A stretch of 36,830 nucleotides of DNA from Gemmatimonadales bacterium. GTDB taxonomy: Bacteria > Gemmatimonadota > Gemmatimonadetes > Longimicrobiales > Gaopeijiaceae. The notes under the pieces are model-generated. The model had not been told where the DNA came from. It worked only from the letters and a program-made list of their open reading frames with translations, and searched no databases. Numbering within the stretch: the stretch's first letter is position 1; each line of letters begins with the position of its first letter. Where the stretch lies: assembly GCA_007692665.1 (NCBI GenBank), contig REBP01000098.1, forward strand, positions 1 to 36,830, given 5' to 3'. A program made the translations under genes and the position numbers. Positions 9,092 through 17,488 of this stretch are shown here, piece after piece.

Positions 9092-9098
9092 GGAGGAG
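9091..9098 (+). promoter_or_regulatory. Ribosome binding site that decides the susD start
   Basis: AGGAGGAG begins on the last base of the susC stop codon. It sits 8 bases before ATG 9107 but only 2 bases before the in-frame GTG 9101, so the ATG is the better start. Confidence 0.6.
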
Positions 9099-9106
9099 AC
9101 GTGAAA

Positions 9107-10369
9107 ATGCAGAAGAACCGAAATCGGACAGGAATGCTCCCGTCAAGGGTCGTGGGGAGCGCGCTCGCGAGCCTGCTCGTGGTGGGACTCCCGGGATGTG
9201 ACTCGCTTCTCGGCGTCACGAACCCCGCCAGCGTCGAGGCAGACGACCTGAACAATCCGGCCCTCGCCGAAGCGCTTTACTTCGGTGCGCTCGGCCGGTT
9301 CGAATGCGCCTACGTCAACCAGGTCATCGTGGTGAGCCTGCTCACGGAGGAGTTGATCAACTCCTCGAACTGGGCCCCCATCCGGCCGTATGCCCTGCGG
9401 CAGCAGGATATCGAGAGCACGACCGGAGGCTGCCCGGATGGCCGGAACAGCAACGCCACCGGCGCCTACTCTCCACTCCAGCAGGCCAGGTTTCTCGCGG
9501 AGGACGGCGCCGCCCGGATCGAGGCGTTCGACGCGGCCGTCGTTTCCAACCGGGAAGAGATGATCGGATGGCTGGAGGGCTATGCCGGCTACGCGACGCT
9601 GCTGCTCGGGGAAGGGTGGTGCGAGATGGCCTTCGACGGCGGCCCGCTTCAGAGTCGGCAGGAGTCCTTCCAGCTCGCGGAGACACGCTTCTCGTCCGCA
9701 CTCGACCGGGCCACCAGCCTCAATAACGACGAATTGCGCAACACGGCGCTCGTCGGCCGGGCGCGGGCCCGCCTCAACCAGGGCAACCTCTCCGGCGCGG
9801 CTTCCGACGCCGAGCAGGTAACCGAGGGCTTCGTCCGGGAGGCCGTGTACGCGACGGTCAGTGGAGGTCGGGAGAACCGAATCGCCAACTATCACAACCT
9901 GAATCGTTATGTGACGGTCAACTGGATGGAGTACGGCAACCTGATGCTGGGCGACGTGCCGGATCCCCGCGTTCCAGTGGAGGATACCGGCGGTCTCGGA
10001 CAATCCGGAAACGTGCCCTTCTGGGCGCAGCTCAAGTATGAGGGCGCCGGCAGCGCCATCCCCATCGCTTCCTGGGCCGAAGCACAGCTCATCCTCGCCG
10101 AGGCCCGGCCTGAGGAAGCGGAAGCGGCCATCAACCGCCTGCGCGCGGCCCAGGGACTCCCGGCGTACGAGCCGTCCGGCGATCACATTGCGGACGTGCT
10201 CGAGGAGCGGCGTCGGCAGCTCTTCCTGGAGGGTCACCGGCACAACGACATGCTACGGCACGACCTGCCATTCCCGACCGGCGCCAATCACATGGGCGAG
10301 TTCCGGGGCAACGTGACATGTCTTCCGCTGCCGCTGCAGGAGAGGGAGAACAACCAGAACATTTCCTGA
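9107..10369 (+). CDS. SusD/RagB-family outer-membrane substrate-binding lipoprotein
   Basis: 420 residues. Signal peptide with lipobox LPGC (acylated Cys about 31), so it is anchored in the outer membrane beside SusC. The N-terminal SusD helices follow (VTNPASVEADDLNNPALAEA), then the TPR-like array, and the C-terminal signature AEAAINRLRAAQGLPAY, LEERRRQLFLEGHRHNDMLR and FRGNVTCLPLPLQERENN. SusD proteins bind the ligand at the cell surface and close as a lid over SusC. The gene starts 15 bases after the susC stop, so the two are co-transcribed. At about 420 residues it is on the short side for the family, similar to other high-GC members. Confidence 0.94.
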   Translation: MQKNRNRTGMLPSRVVGSALASLLVVGLPGCDSLLGVTNPASVEADDLNNPALAEALYFGALGRFECAYVNQVIVVSLLTEELINSSNWAPIRPYALRQQDIESTTGGCPDGRNSNATGAYSPLQQARFLAEDGAARIEAFDAAVVSNREEMIGWLEGYAGYATLLLGEGWCEMAFDGGPLQSRQESFQLAETRFSSALDRATSLNNDELRNTALVGRARARLNQGNLSGAASDAEQVTEGFVREAVYATVSGGRENRIANYHNLNRYVTVNWMEYGNLMLGDVPDPRVPVEDTGGLGQSGNVPFWAQLKYEGAGSAIPIASWAEAQLILAEARPEEAEAAINRLRAAQGLPAYEPSGDHIADVLEERRRQLFLEGHRHNDMLRHDLPFPTGANHMGEFRGNVTCLPLPLQERENNQNIS

Positions 10370-10392
10370 CGCCCGCGCCGGCTCCGGGTGGA

Positions 10393-10433
10393 GGGCGATG
10401 GCCCGTGGGGTGACCGGCCATCGCCCTTCTTCC
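10393..10433 (+). terminator. Rho-independent terminator or attenuator after susD
   Basis: A perfect 11-bp inverted repeat, GGGCGATGGCC (10393-10403) and GGCCATCGCCC (10416-10426), with a 12-base loop, is followed by TTCTTCC. It lies 23 bases past the susD stop and 46 bases before the next gene on the same strand. It therefore either ends the SusCD transcript or reduces read-through into the accessory genes. Confidence 0.75.
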
Positions 10434-10478
10434 GATTCTGGAGATCGCAATGAGAATGACCCGTCCGGGAGGGCTCTG

Positions 10479-11705
10479 ATGGAAACACATGCTGCGGGCC
10501 TCGTCTGCCTGACGCTGCTGCTCGGCGCCTGCGCGGCCATGGGGCGGGCGGACGATGCGGCCGGCGAGACGGATGGCCCCTCGACTCGCGCGGGGGAGCA
10601 GCCGCCCACGGCGGAGTACCGGGTGTACGTGGGCTCGGAGTCGGCGGACTCGCTCCATCTCATCCGCTTCGGGGAAGGCGGCGCAGAGGTCGAGCAGACC
10701 CTCTCCCTGGCCCAGCTCTATCGGACCACCACCATCCGCGACCGCTTCACCGAGAGCGAGGCGCCGCATGGTCTCGCCTCCGGCGGCGGCTTCCTCTACA
10801 TGACCACCGGTCACGGAATCCCCGATGGCAAGCTCTGGAAGATCGATCCGGAGCTGGGGGAGTCGGTCGGAAATCCGGTGGATCTTGGACGCTTTCCGGC
10901 GTCCCTCGACGTGACGCCGGACGGCCGCTTCGTCTTCGTGGTCAACTTCAACCTGCACGGCGAGATGCTCCCTTCCTCCGTCTCCGTGGTCTTCGCCCCC
11001 GACATGGTCGAGGTGGCACGAACGGAAACGTGCACGATGCCACACGGGAGCCGGGTGAACTCCCGGGGCACGCATCACTACTCCGTCTGCATGATGGACG
11101 ACGAACTCGTGGAGATCGACGTGCGCACCTTCGCCGTTTCCCGGCGCTTCAGCCTTGCCGCGGGGCGGGAGGGCCCCATCGTCGACGATCACGGACATCA
11201 TCCCGATCCGACTCCCCACGCCGGAGTTCATGGAACGCATGGCGCGGCGGCCAGTCACGACGCGACCTGCTCTCCCACCTGGGCACAGCCTGCGCCGGAC
11301 GGCGGACGGATCTGGGTCGCGTGCAACCGCAGCGACGAAATCCTCGAGATCGATGTGGAGTCGTGGCGTCTGCTGCGTCGCTTCTCCACCGGGCGCGGAC
11401 CGTACAACCTGGAGGCGACACCCGATGGCCGGCTCCTGGTGGTGACCCTCAAGCAGGGCGACGGCGTCGAGCTGATCGATCTCGTCGCGGGAGGAAGCAT
11501 CCGTAGAATCGAATCCTCGACGCGCGTCTCGCATGGGGTGACGATCAGCCCTGACGGTCGGTACGCATTCGTCAGCGTTGAGGGAATCGGAGCAGAACCG
11601 GGGAAAGTCGATATCTATGACCTCGATACGCTGCACCGGGCCGCTTCGGTGCCCGTAGGCCTGCAGGCCAGTGGAATCACCTTCTGGACAATGGAGTCAC
11701 CATGA
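10479..11705 (+). CDS. YVTN/YncE-like beta-propeller lipoprotein with a His-rich loop
   Basis: 408 residues. ATG 10479 follows CGGGAGGG; the signal peptide ends in lipobox LGAC (Cys about 18). The mature protein is built of repeats typical of YncE/YVTN seven-bladed propellers: SLDVTPDGRFVFVVNF, NLEATPDGRLLVVTLKQGDG, and GVTISPDGRYAFVSVEG. Between two blades, at about residues 238-261, sits an insertion with seven His (HGHHPDPTPH...HGTHGAAASHD) that looks suited to metal binding. Cys pairs flank it (ETCTM, SVCMM, ATCSP, VACN). The stop overlaps the next start (ATGA), so the pair is coupled. It is probably a surface or periplasmic binding protein of the SusCD locus; the ligand is unknown. Confidence 0.85.
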   Translation: METHAAGLVCLTLLLGACAAMGRADDAAGETDGPSTRAGEQPPTAEYRVYVGSESADSLHLIRFGEGGAEVEQTLSLAQLYRTTTIRDRFTESEAPHGLASGGGFLYMTTGHGIPDGKLWKIDPELGESVGNPVDLGRFPASLDVTPDGRFVFVVNFNLHGEMLPSSVSVVFAPDMVEVARTETCTMPHGSRVNSRGTHHYSVCMMDDELVEIDVRTFAVSRRFSLAAGREGPIVDDHGHHPDPTPHAGVHGTHGAAASHDATCSPTWAQPAPDGGRIWVACNRSDEILEIDVESWRLLRRFSTGRGPYNLEATPDGRLLVVTLKQGDGVELIDLVAGGSIRRIESSTRVSHGVTISPDGRYAFVSVEGIGAEPGKVDIYDLDTLHRAASVPVGLQASGITFWTMESP

Positions 11706-13780
11706 TGGGACCTTTCGCAGCCTCAGGGATTGCAGCCCTCGCTCGTCCCGCCGCCGGAACCGGGTGGACCCTCCCGCTCATGGTGATCACTCTGCTGCCG
11801 GTTCTCCTCGCTGCCGCGCCGGCGATGGCGCAGGTGGCCGAGCGCCTCGAGGCTTCGCCGGCCGCGGTGACGGTGGCCGCCGGCGAGACGGTGCGTCTCA
11901 CGGTGCAGGCCTTCGACGCGGGGGGCAACCCCATCGACGCGGACCTCCAGCTGTTCGGGGCCAGGGAGGGGGTCCGTATTGAAGCGGATCGAATTCTGGG
12001 GCTGCAGGCCGGCGAATACGAGATCGTCGCCGCGACGGTCGAGGAGGGGGGACGGGAGCCCATCAGCCTGAGGATTCCGGTGGTGGTCACGTGGCCACCG
12101 ATCGCCCGGATCGAGATCGAGGCGCAGCCCGGGCAGCTTCTCGAAGGCACCCGCCTCACCCACTCGGCCAGGGCATTCCATGCCAATGGCACGGAGCGGC
12201 CATCGGCACGGATCCAGTGGTCCGTGTCGGAACCGTCGGTGGCGTCGGTGGATCGATTCGGTACGGTGACGGCTCACGCGCGAGGGGACGTGACGGTGAT
12301 CGCCCGCTTCGACGGGGGAGAGGCAACCCGGCGGTACTCGGTCGGGGCCTTCCAGGCCACCCGTCTCGAACTCGAAGCAACGGCCGAGGAGGCCCGGACC
12401 GGCGACGTCGTGCACTTCGAGGCGCGCCTCCTGGACGCGCAGGGGCGAGAGGTCACCGGCGCGCCGGTGACCTGGACTCACCGCTACACGCCCCCCGATT
12501 CCATCGTCGCGCCCGCCGGCACGGGCGTCCTGGCCCCCGGCCGGTTCGTGGCGGACGTGCCTGGCTTTCACACGGTCATGGCGTCCTCCGGGCCGCTCAG
12601 CGCAGAGCATACGGTGGAGGTAACCCGGCGAGACGTCGTCCAGCGGATCCTGGAGATGGGGCAGGGCTCCACGAACCACCGTCGCACCTCGGACTTCTGG
12701 GTTTACGAGGGGGTGGACGGACGTGACTACGCCGTGACAGGAACGTGGGGCTCGGGCGGCTTCGCCTACTTCTGGGATGTCACGGATCCCACCAGCGTGA
12801 TTCTCACGGACTCGATCCAGGTCGACGCCCGGACGGTCAACGACGTGAAGGTGTCGCCGGACGGCCGTTACGCCGTTCTCACCCGCGAGGGCGCATCGGA
12901 CCGCAGGAACGGGGTCGTGATCATGGACCTGTCCAACCCGCGGCATCCGGTCCTGGCGGCGACGTACACCGAAGGGCTCACCGGCGGGGTGCACAACACC
13001 TTCCCGACCGACGACTACCTGTTCGCGCTTTCCGGGGGGGAGAAATATGTCATCCTCGACATGCGGGACATCTACAACCCCCGTTATGTCAGCGAATATC
13101 GGCACCCGAACGGCCGGATCCACGACGTCTGGGTGATGGATGGCATCGCCTATTCGGCGCAGTGGGATGCGGGTGTGGTGGTGGTGGACGTGGGGAACGG
13201 AGGATGGGGTGGGACGATCGAGAACCCCGTCTTCATCAACAACCTTCCGGTGCCCGGGGGGCGCACGCACGAACTGATTCCCTACTTCCAGGAATCCACC
13301 GGCCGAATGCTGCTCTTCCTGGGCGATGAAATCATCGGTCGCCCCGGCCATGCGCTCGAAGGAGGCAACGACCGGGCACCCTTCAATCCGGATGTGCCCG
13401 GGAGCGGGCGGCCGCGCAGCACCGCGGGCTACATGCACATCGTCGACTTTACCGACCCGGAGAATCCGAAGAAGATCGCCCGCTACCATGTGCCGGACTA
13501 CGGGACCCACAATGCGTGGGTGGAGGACGACATCCTGTACCAGGCTTATTACGAAGGCGGCTTGAGAGTCGTCGATATCTCGGGCGACCTGATGGGGAAT
13601 CTGTACACCCAGGGCAGGGAGATCGCGGTCTTCAAGCCTTATGATCCGGAGGGCTACCAGCGCAACGCCCCCATGGTCTGGAGCGCGCAGCTTCACAAGG
13701 GCCATGTCTTTCTCTCCGATGCCAACAGCGGGCTCTGGTCGCTGAAGCTGGAGCCGCGTGAGCGCTCCATGGTTCCCTGA
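11702..13780 (+). CDS. Exported protein with Ig-like domains and LVIVD-repeat propeller
   Basis: 692 residues. An N-terminal signal peptide ends at AMAQ (about 43). The first part has Ig-like sandwiches (about 46-130, 135-215 and 216-310); the second is a Big_2-type domain with SEPSVASVDRFGTVTAHARG. From about 325 onward the protein consists of LVIVD repeats: FWDVTDPTSV, VVIMDLSNPRHPVL, YVILDMRDIYNPRYV, HIVDFTDPENPKKIA, and GLRVVDISGDLMG. It ends in HVFLSDANSGLWSLKL, as is usual for such propellers. The start overlaps the YVTN gene. LVIVD proteins are extracytoplasmic and mostly uncharacterised. A second, differently built LVIVD protein is encoded convergently at 17,489-19,321. Confidence 0.9.
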   Translation: MMGPFAASGIAALARPAAGTGWTLPLMVITLLPVLLAAAPAMAQVAERLEASPAAVTVAAGETVRLTVQAFDAGGNPIDADLQLFGAREGVRIEADRILGLQAGEYEIVAATVEEGGREPISLRIPVVVTWPPIARIEIEAQPGQLLEGTRLTHSARAFHANGTERPSARIQWSVSEPSVASVDRFGTVTAHARGDVTVIARFDGGEATRRYSVGAFQATRLELEATAEEARTGDVVHFEARLLDAQGREVTGAPVTWTHRYTPPDSIVAPAGTGVLAPGRFVADVPGFHTVMASSGPLSAEHTVEVTRRDVVQRILEMGQGSTNHRRTSDFWVYEGVDGRDYAVTGTWGSGGFAYFWDVTDPTSVILTDSIQVDARTVNDVKVSPDGRYAVLTREGASDRRNGVVIMDLSNPRHPVLAATYTEGLTGGVHNTFPTDDYLFALSGGEKYVILDMRDIYNPRYVSEYRHPNGRIHDVWVMDGIAYSAQWDAGVVVVDVGNGGWGGTIENPVFINNLPVPGGRTHELIPYFQESTGRMLLFLGDEIIGRPGHALEGGNDRAPFNPDVPGSGRPRSTAGYMHIVDFTDPENPKKIARYHVPDYGTHNAWVEDDILYQAYYEGGLRVVDISGDLMGNLYTQGREIAVFKPYDPEGYQRNAPMVWSAQLHKGHVFLSDANSGLWSLKLEPRERSMVP

Positions 13781-13900
13781 GCGGGGCGCGCCCGCCAGGG
13801 CTCTTTGACCCGGGGCCGGCCCATCGGGACCGGGCAGCACGAATCGTTCATCAGGCGGGCGGCCGACTTCCGGCCCCCTGCGCAATCAGGAGCAGGCACC

Positions 13901-14629
13901 ATGAATGAAGACACCTGCATGGCCGGTAGCCGTGAATCGGTAATCATGCCCGGCGCGACGGGCTTCACGAAGGCGAAGATCGTGAGAGCGTCACCCCTTG
14001 CTGTCGTTCTCCTGCTGGCCGCTGCCGCGATCGGCTGCGGCGAGCAGGAGGCGCCTGCGGCGGAAGGGGTCGCCTCCGCGACCCTCGAGCCCCTTCCCCC
14101 CGCGCAGGAGGCCTTCTGGGCGAACCTCCAGGAGCATTGCGGGCAGGCGTTCAGGGGAGGGGCCGCGATCCTTCCGGACAACGATCCCCGGCGGGACGAG
14201 ATGTACAGGGGGCGTACCATGGTCATGCACGTCCGCCAGTGCTCGGAGAACGAGATAAAGGTCCCGCTCCACACCGACGATGACCGTTCCAGAACCTGGA
14301 TCTTCACGCGCCAGGACGGCGGCCTTGACCTCCGGCACGATCACCGGCAGCCCGACGGGACGGAGGATTCGAGCACCATGTACGGCGCGCACACGCTGGA
14401 CGAGGGTACCCCGAATCGGCAGGCGTTTCCGCGCGTGCAGCCCGACGGAATCCGCACCGGGTGGATCGTCGAGATCGTCCCGAACGAGAGGTTTGTCTAC
14501 GGCAATCTCCTCTCGGACGGGGAAAACTGGAACGTTCGCTTCGACTTCGATCTGACCGAACCGGTTGAGACGCCCCCGGCCCCCTGGGGTCACGAGCACA
14601 CGGAAGCATACCCGGCCGGCGGTCCATGA
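13901..14629 (+). CDS. Exported lipoprotein of unknown function, paralogue of the 320-970 gene
   Basis: 242 residues. ATG 13901 follows AGGAG at 8 bases. The N-region before the hydrophobic core is unusually long (about 33 residues), so a start at Met7 or Met16 is also possible; the lipobox is AIGC (Cys about 46). The mature protein shares a series of blocks with the product of 320-970: AFW..L.EHCG.A, a second Cys about 40 residues later, H.DDDRSR.W, LRHDHR, then PVE.PPAPWG at the end. The two copies bracket the CarbopepD_reg/FecIR/SusCD genes. Function unknown; conserved Cys, His and Asp suggest a folded metal- or ligand-binding domain. Confidence 0.86.
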   Translation: MNEDTCMAGSRESVIMPGATGFTKAKIVRASPLAVVLLLAAAAIGCGEQEAPAAEGVASATLEPLPPAQEAFWANLQEHCGQAFRGGAAILPDNDPRRDEMYRGRTMVMHVRQCSENEIKVPLHTDDDRSRTWIFTRQDGGLDLRHDHRQPDGTEDSSTMYGAHTLDEGTPNRQAFPRVQPDGIRTGWIVEIVPNERFVYGNLLSDGENWNVRFDFDLTEPVETPPAPWGHEHTEAYPAGGP

Positions 14630-14748
14630 GCCGGGGCGGCGGCCGCGCGGCCGGAGTCCTCGTGGCGCTGGCCACGGCGCTCCGGCAGCCGGCCGCCGCT
14701 CAGCAGGATCCTTCGGCGGCCGTGCTGCGTCCATCGCGCGTCAACTGA
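14626..14748 (+). CDS. Possible 40-residue ORF, signal peptide only
   Basis: An ATG at 14626 overlaps the stop of the upstream lipoprotein (ATGA). It opens 40 codons reading MSRGGGRAAGVLVALATAL, then QPAAAQQ and a short tail ending SRVN before TGA. It looks like a complete Sec signal peptide with an AAA-Q cleavage site followed by almost nothing. Either it is the remnant of a decayed exported gene, or a very short secreted peptide, or chance reading in GC-rich DNA. The ATGA overlap is the only positive evidence for translation. Confidence 0.3.
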   Translation: MSRGGGRAAGVLVALATALRQPAAAQQDPSAAVLRPSRVN

Positions 14749-14914
14749 CCCGCATGGCCGGGGCCCAGGCGCCCGGTAGGTCCCCGGCGCCCCGAGAGAT
14801 TGCCGATTCCGGCCGTCCCCCCCACCTTGTGGGCCACGCAGTTTCCCAGGCCCTGGACCGCGCGGGTTTCCACGCGGAGCCATGCCCCGTATTCCTGCTC
14901 CCGAGCATGTGACC

Positions 14915-17368
14915 ATGACCCGTATCTTTCGTGCCCTCACCCTGTTGGCCGCGGTCGGCATGGGGACCGCGTCCTGCGCGCCCCGCCAGGCCGCTCCGGC
15001 ACCGGCCCCCGAGGCCGCTCCCCGTCCGGCCGCCCAGCAGACCGGCCCGTTCCGCCCCTATTCCGACGTGGTCAAGGAGGCGGCCGAGACCCACGAGGGA
15101 CTCTTCCGGGTGCACCGGATGACCGACACGATCCTCTTCGAGATTCCCCGGGAGGAACTCGGACAGGAGATGCTTCTCCTTCACACGAACATCGCTTCGA
15201 CGCTCCAGAGCCCCGGGGGCTTCTTCGGAGCCCCCGGCCGGATGACCGTCCGCTGGGAGCGGCAGGGGAACCGGATCGTGCTCCGGCAGCTCAACTACCA
15301 GCTCACGGCCGACCCGGACTCCGCCATCTGGCGGCAGGTCGAGACCTTCCGCGAGGGCGCGGTGCTGGGCGTGTTCGACATCCGGACCTTCGGCGCCGAC
15401 AGCGCCGCGGTGATCGACGTCTCCGACCTCTTCTTCACGAACATCCCCGACCTGAACCCCATCGACGCGATCAACCGGGGTCGGAGCTGGATCGACGACG
15501 TCCGGGCCTTTCCCGGCAACGTCAACGTCGAGGTCAGCCAGTCGGGGCTGGCCCGTCCACCGGGCGCCCCGGCCACCTTCCCCATGCGCTTTCAGACGCA
15601 GCGGAAGCACTTCTCCCTGTATCGGCTTCCGGACGAGCCCATGATGGCCCGCTGGGCCGATGACCGGATCGGCTGGATCTCCAGCTCGAGCTTCGACATG
15701 TCGCGCGCCGAGCACCGGGCGGACCAGGTCCGCTTCATCCACCGCCACCGCCTCGAGAAGCAGGATCCGACGGCGGACGTCTCGGATCCGGTGGAGCCCA
15801 TCATCTACTGGATCGATCCCGCCACCCCCGAGTGGATGCGCCCCTGGATCATCAGCGGCGTCGACCAGTGGCAGCCGGCCTTCGAGGAGGCGGGTTTCTC
15901 GAATGCCATCTTCGGGCGGATCGCGCCCACGAAGGAGGAGGACCCCTCGTTCTCGCTCCAGGACGCCCGGCACCACGTGATCTACTGGCGTCCCTCGACG
16001 GTCGCCAACGCCACCGGCGGCCAGGTGGTGGACCCTCGCTCCGGAGAGATCATCAAGGGCGAGGTGAACATGTACCACAACATCATGGAGCTTCAGAAGA
16101 ACTGGTACTTCATCCAGGTCTCGCCACTTGATGTGCGGGCACAGCAGCTTCCCATGCCCGACTCCCTCATGGCGCGCCTGGTGGAGTACGTGGTGGCCCA
16201 CGAGGTCGGGCACGCCATCGGGCTTCCGCACAACTTCAAGGCGGCCGCCATGTACCCGGTGGACTCGATCCGGAGCCGGGAGTTCCTGGAGCGCATGAAC
16301 GGCCACGTGGCAACGCTGATGGACTATTCGAGGTTCAACTACGTGGCCCAGCCCGAGGACAACATCCCGCCGCACCTGCTGGTCCCCCAGGTCGGGCCCT
16401 ATGACCGTTTCGCCATCCGGTGGGGGTACACCCCCATCCCGGAGGCCCGCACCCCCGACGAGGAGCTCCCGACCCTGGACACGTGGGCCCGGGCGCAGGA
16501 GGAGTTCCCGTGGCTGCGGTTCACGGTGCCCGGAGCCACGGCCGACCACGAGGCGCAGACCGAGGCAGTGGGCAACGCCGACGCGGTTCGTGCCACCCAG
16601 CTCGGCATGCTCAACCTGGATCGCGTCGTGGCCTCGCTGATCCCGGTCGCCGAGGTCCCCGGGAGGAACTACGACGAGCTGAACACCCTCTACGGCCAGG
16701 CGGTGGGGCAGTGGGGGCGCTACATGGGGCACGTGGCGGCGATCATCGGGGGTGCCTATTCCCAGGAGACGGCCGGCCGGGGTCCCCGCTTCGTTCCCCT
16801 GGAGCGGGAGCGACAGCAGGAGGCCATGGCGTACCTGGCCGAGACCGCCTTCCACGTACCGGAGAAGTTCCTCGACCCGGCGATCCTGCGGCGCATCGAG
16901 ACCCAGGGGGCGGTGGAACGGTTCCGGAACGCGCAGGCGTCGGTGCTGGGCAACCTCTTCCAGCCCGCCCGTCTGAACCGGCTCATCGAGTTCGAGGCGC
17001 TGGCCGACCGCCCCGCGGACGTGTACACCCTGGCCGAGATGGTCTCCGACCTGAGGCGGGGGGTGTGGGGCGAGATCACCGCCTCGGGAACGGTTCGCAT
17101 CAACCCCTACCGCCGGAACCTCCAGCGCGCCTTCCTGAACGCGGTGGACTCCCGGATGAACCCCACCGAGGCCGAGCTGACGCGTGCCTTCAACCCGGTG
17201 CCCCAGCCCTGGGCTTCGGATGTCCGGGGCGTGCTGCGTGCCGAGCTGCAGGACCTGGATCGACTCGCGCAGCAGGCCCTCCCGCGGGCCGGCGATGCCC
17301 AGACCCGGATCCATCTCAGGGACATCCGGACCGAGATCGCGCGGATCCTGGAAGTGGACGAGGAATAG
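14915..17368 (+). CDS. Zinc-dependent metalloprotease lipoprotein, DUF5117/DUF4953 (metzincin-like)
   Basis: 817 residues from ATG 14915, which begins a compact lipoprotein signal (MTRIFRALTLLAAV, lipobox TASC, Cys about 21). An in-frame ATG at 14882 would add 11 residues. An N-terminal DUF5117-type region (about 75-260) precedes the DUF4953/EcxA-type catalytic domain. The active site HEVGHAIGLPH (H429, E430, H433, H439) is a full metzincin HExxHxxGxxH motif, and LMDYSRFNY supplies the Met-turn (Met about 469). These proteases are envelope-attached and are often encoded near SusCD-type loci. Here it is the last gene of the + strand run, suggesting a role in processing a peptide or protein substrate for the upstream receptor. 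That role is inference. Confidence 0.92.
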   Translation: MTRIFRALTLLAAVGMGTASCAPRQAAPAPAPEAAPRPAAQQTGPFRPYSDVVKEAAETHEGLFRVHRMTDTILFEIPREELGQEMLLLHTNIASTLQSPGGFFGAPGRMTVRWERQGNRIVLRQLNYQLTADPDSAIWRQVETFREGAVLGVFDIRTFGADSAAVIDVSDLFFTNIPDLNPIDAINRGRSWIDDVRAFPGNVNVEVSQSGLARPPGAPATFPMRFQTQRKHFSLYRLPDEPMMARWADDRIGWISSSSFDMSRAEHRADQVRFIHRHRLEKQDPTADVSDPVEPIIYWIDPATPEWMRPWIISGVDQWQPAFEEAGFSNAIFGRIAPTKEEDPSFSLQDARHHVIYWRPSTVANATGGQVVDPRSGEIIKGEVNMYHNIMELQKNWYFIQVSPLDVRAQQLPMPDSLMARLVEYVVAHEVGHAIGLPHNFKAAAMYPVDSIRSREFLERMNGHVATLMDYSRFNYVAQPEDNIPPHLLVPQVGPYDRFAIRWGYTPIPEARTPDEELPTLDTWARAQEEFPWLRFTVPGATADHEAQTEAVGNADAVRATQLGMLNLDRVVASLIPVAEVPGRNYDELNTLYGQAVGQWGRYMGHVAAIIGGAYSQETAGRGPRFVPLERERQQEAMAYLAETAFHVPEKFLDPAILRRIETQGAVERFRNAQASVLGNLFQPARLNRLIEFEALADRPADVYTLAEMVSDLRRGVWGEITASGTVRINPYRRNLQRAFLNAVDSRMNPTEAELTRAFNPVPQPWASDVRGVLRAELQDLDRLAQQALPRAGDAQTRIHLRDIRTEIARILEVDEE

Positions 17369-17399
17369 CCCCAGGCCCGGGCGGGGTGGGGAGGGCCGG

Positions 17400-17436
17400 G
17401 GCGTGGCCGGGGTCCATGGGGACCTCCGGCCGCGTC
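17400..17436. terminator. Bidirectional hairpin between convergent genes
   Basis: GGCCGG plus GGTCC (17405-17415) pair with GGACC and CCGGCC (17420-17431) around an ATGG loop, with one bulged T; outer bases extend the stem to about 15 pairs. It lies between the converging stops at 17368 and 17489. It has no T-run, as is common in very GC-rich genomes. Confidence 0.5.
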
Positions 17437-17488
17437 CCGACTCCCGCCCCGACCAGTTCTTCAGGGGGTGGTCGAGGCGGGCGCGCGA

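Noticed and set aside
13781-13795. GCGGG-GCGCG-CCCGC stem after the Ig-LVIVD gene
   Set aside because: Five-bp stem in GC-rich sequence without a T-run; cannot be told from background.
11723-13885. 720-codon open frame on the minus strand
   Set aside because: Antisense shadow of the Ig-LVIVD gene; no recognisable motif, and the sense strand has a signal peptide and LVIVD repeats.
14741-17314. 857-codon open frame antisense to the metzincin lipoprotein gene
   Set aside because: It mirrors a gene with clear catalytic motifs and a signal peptide; the antisense product has shadow-like Arg/Gly/His/Val composition and no domain.
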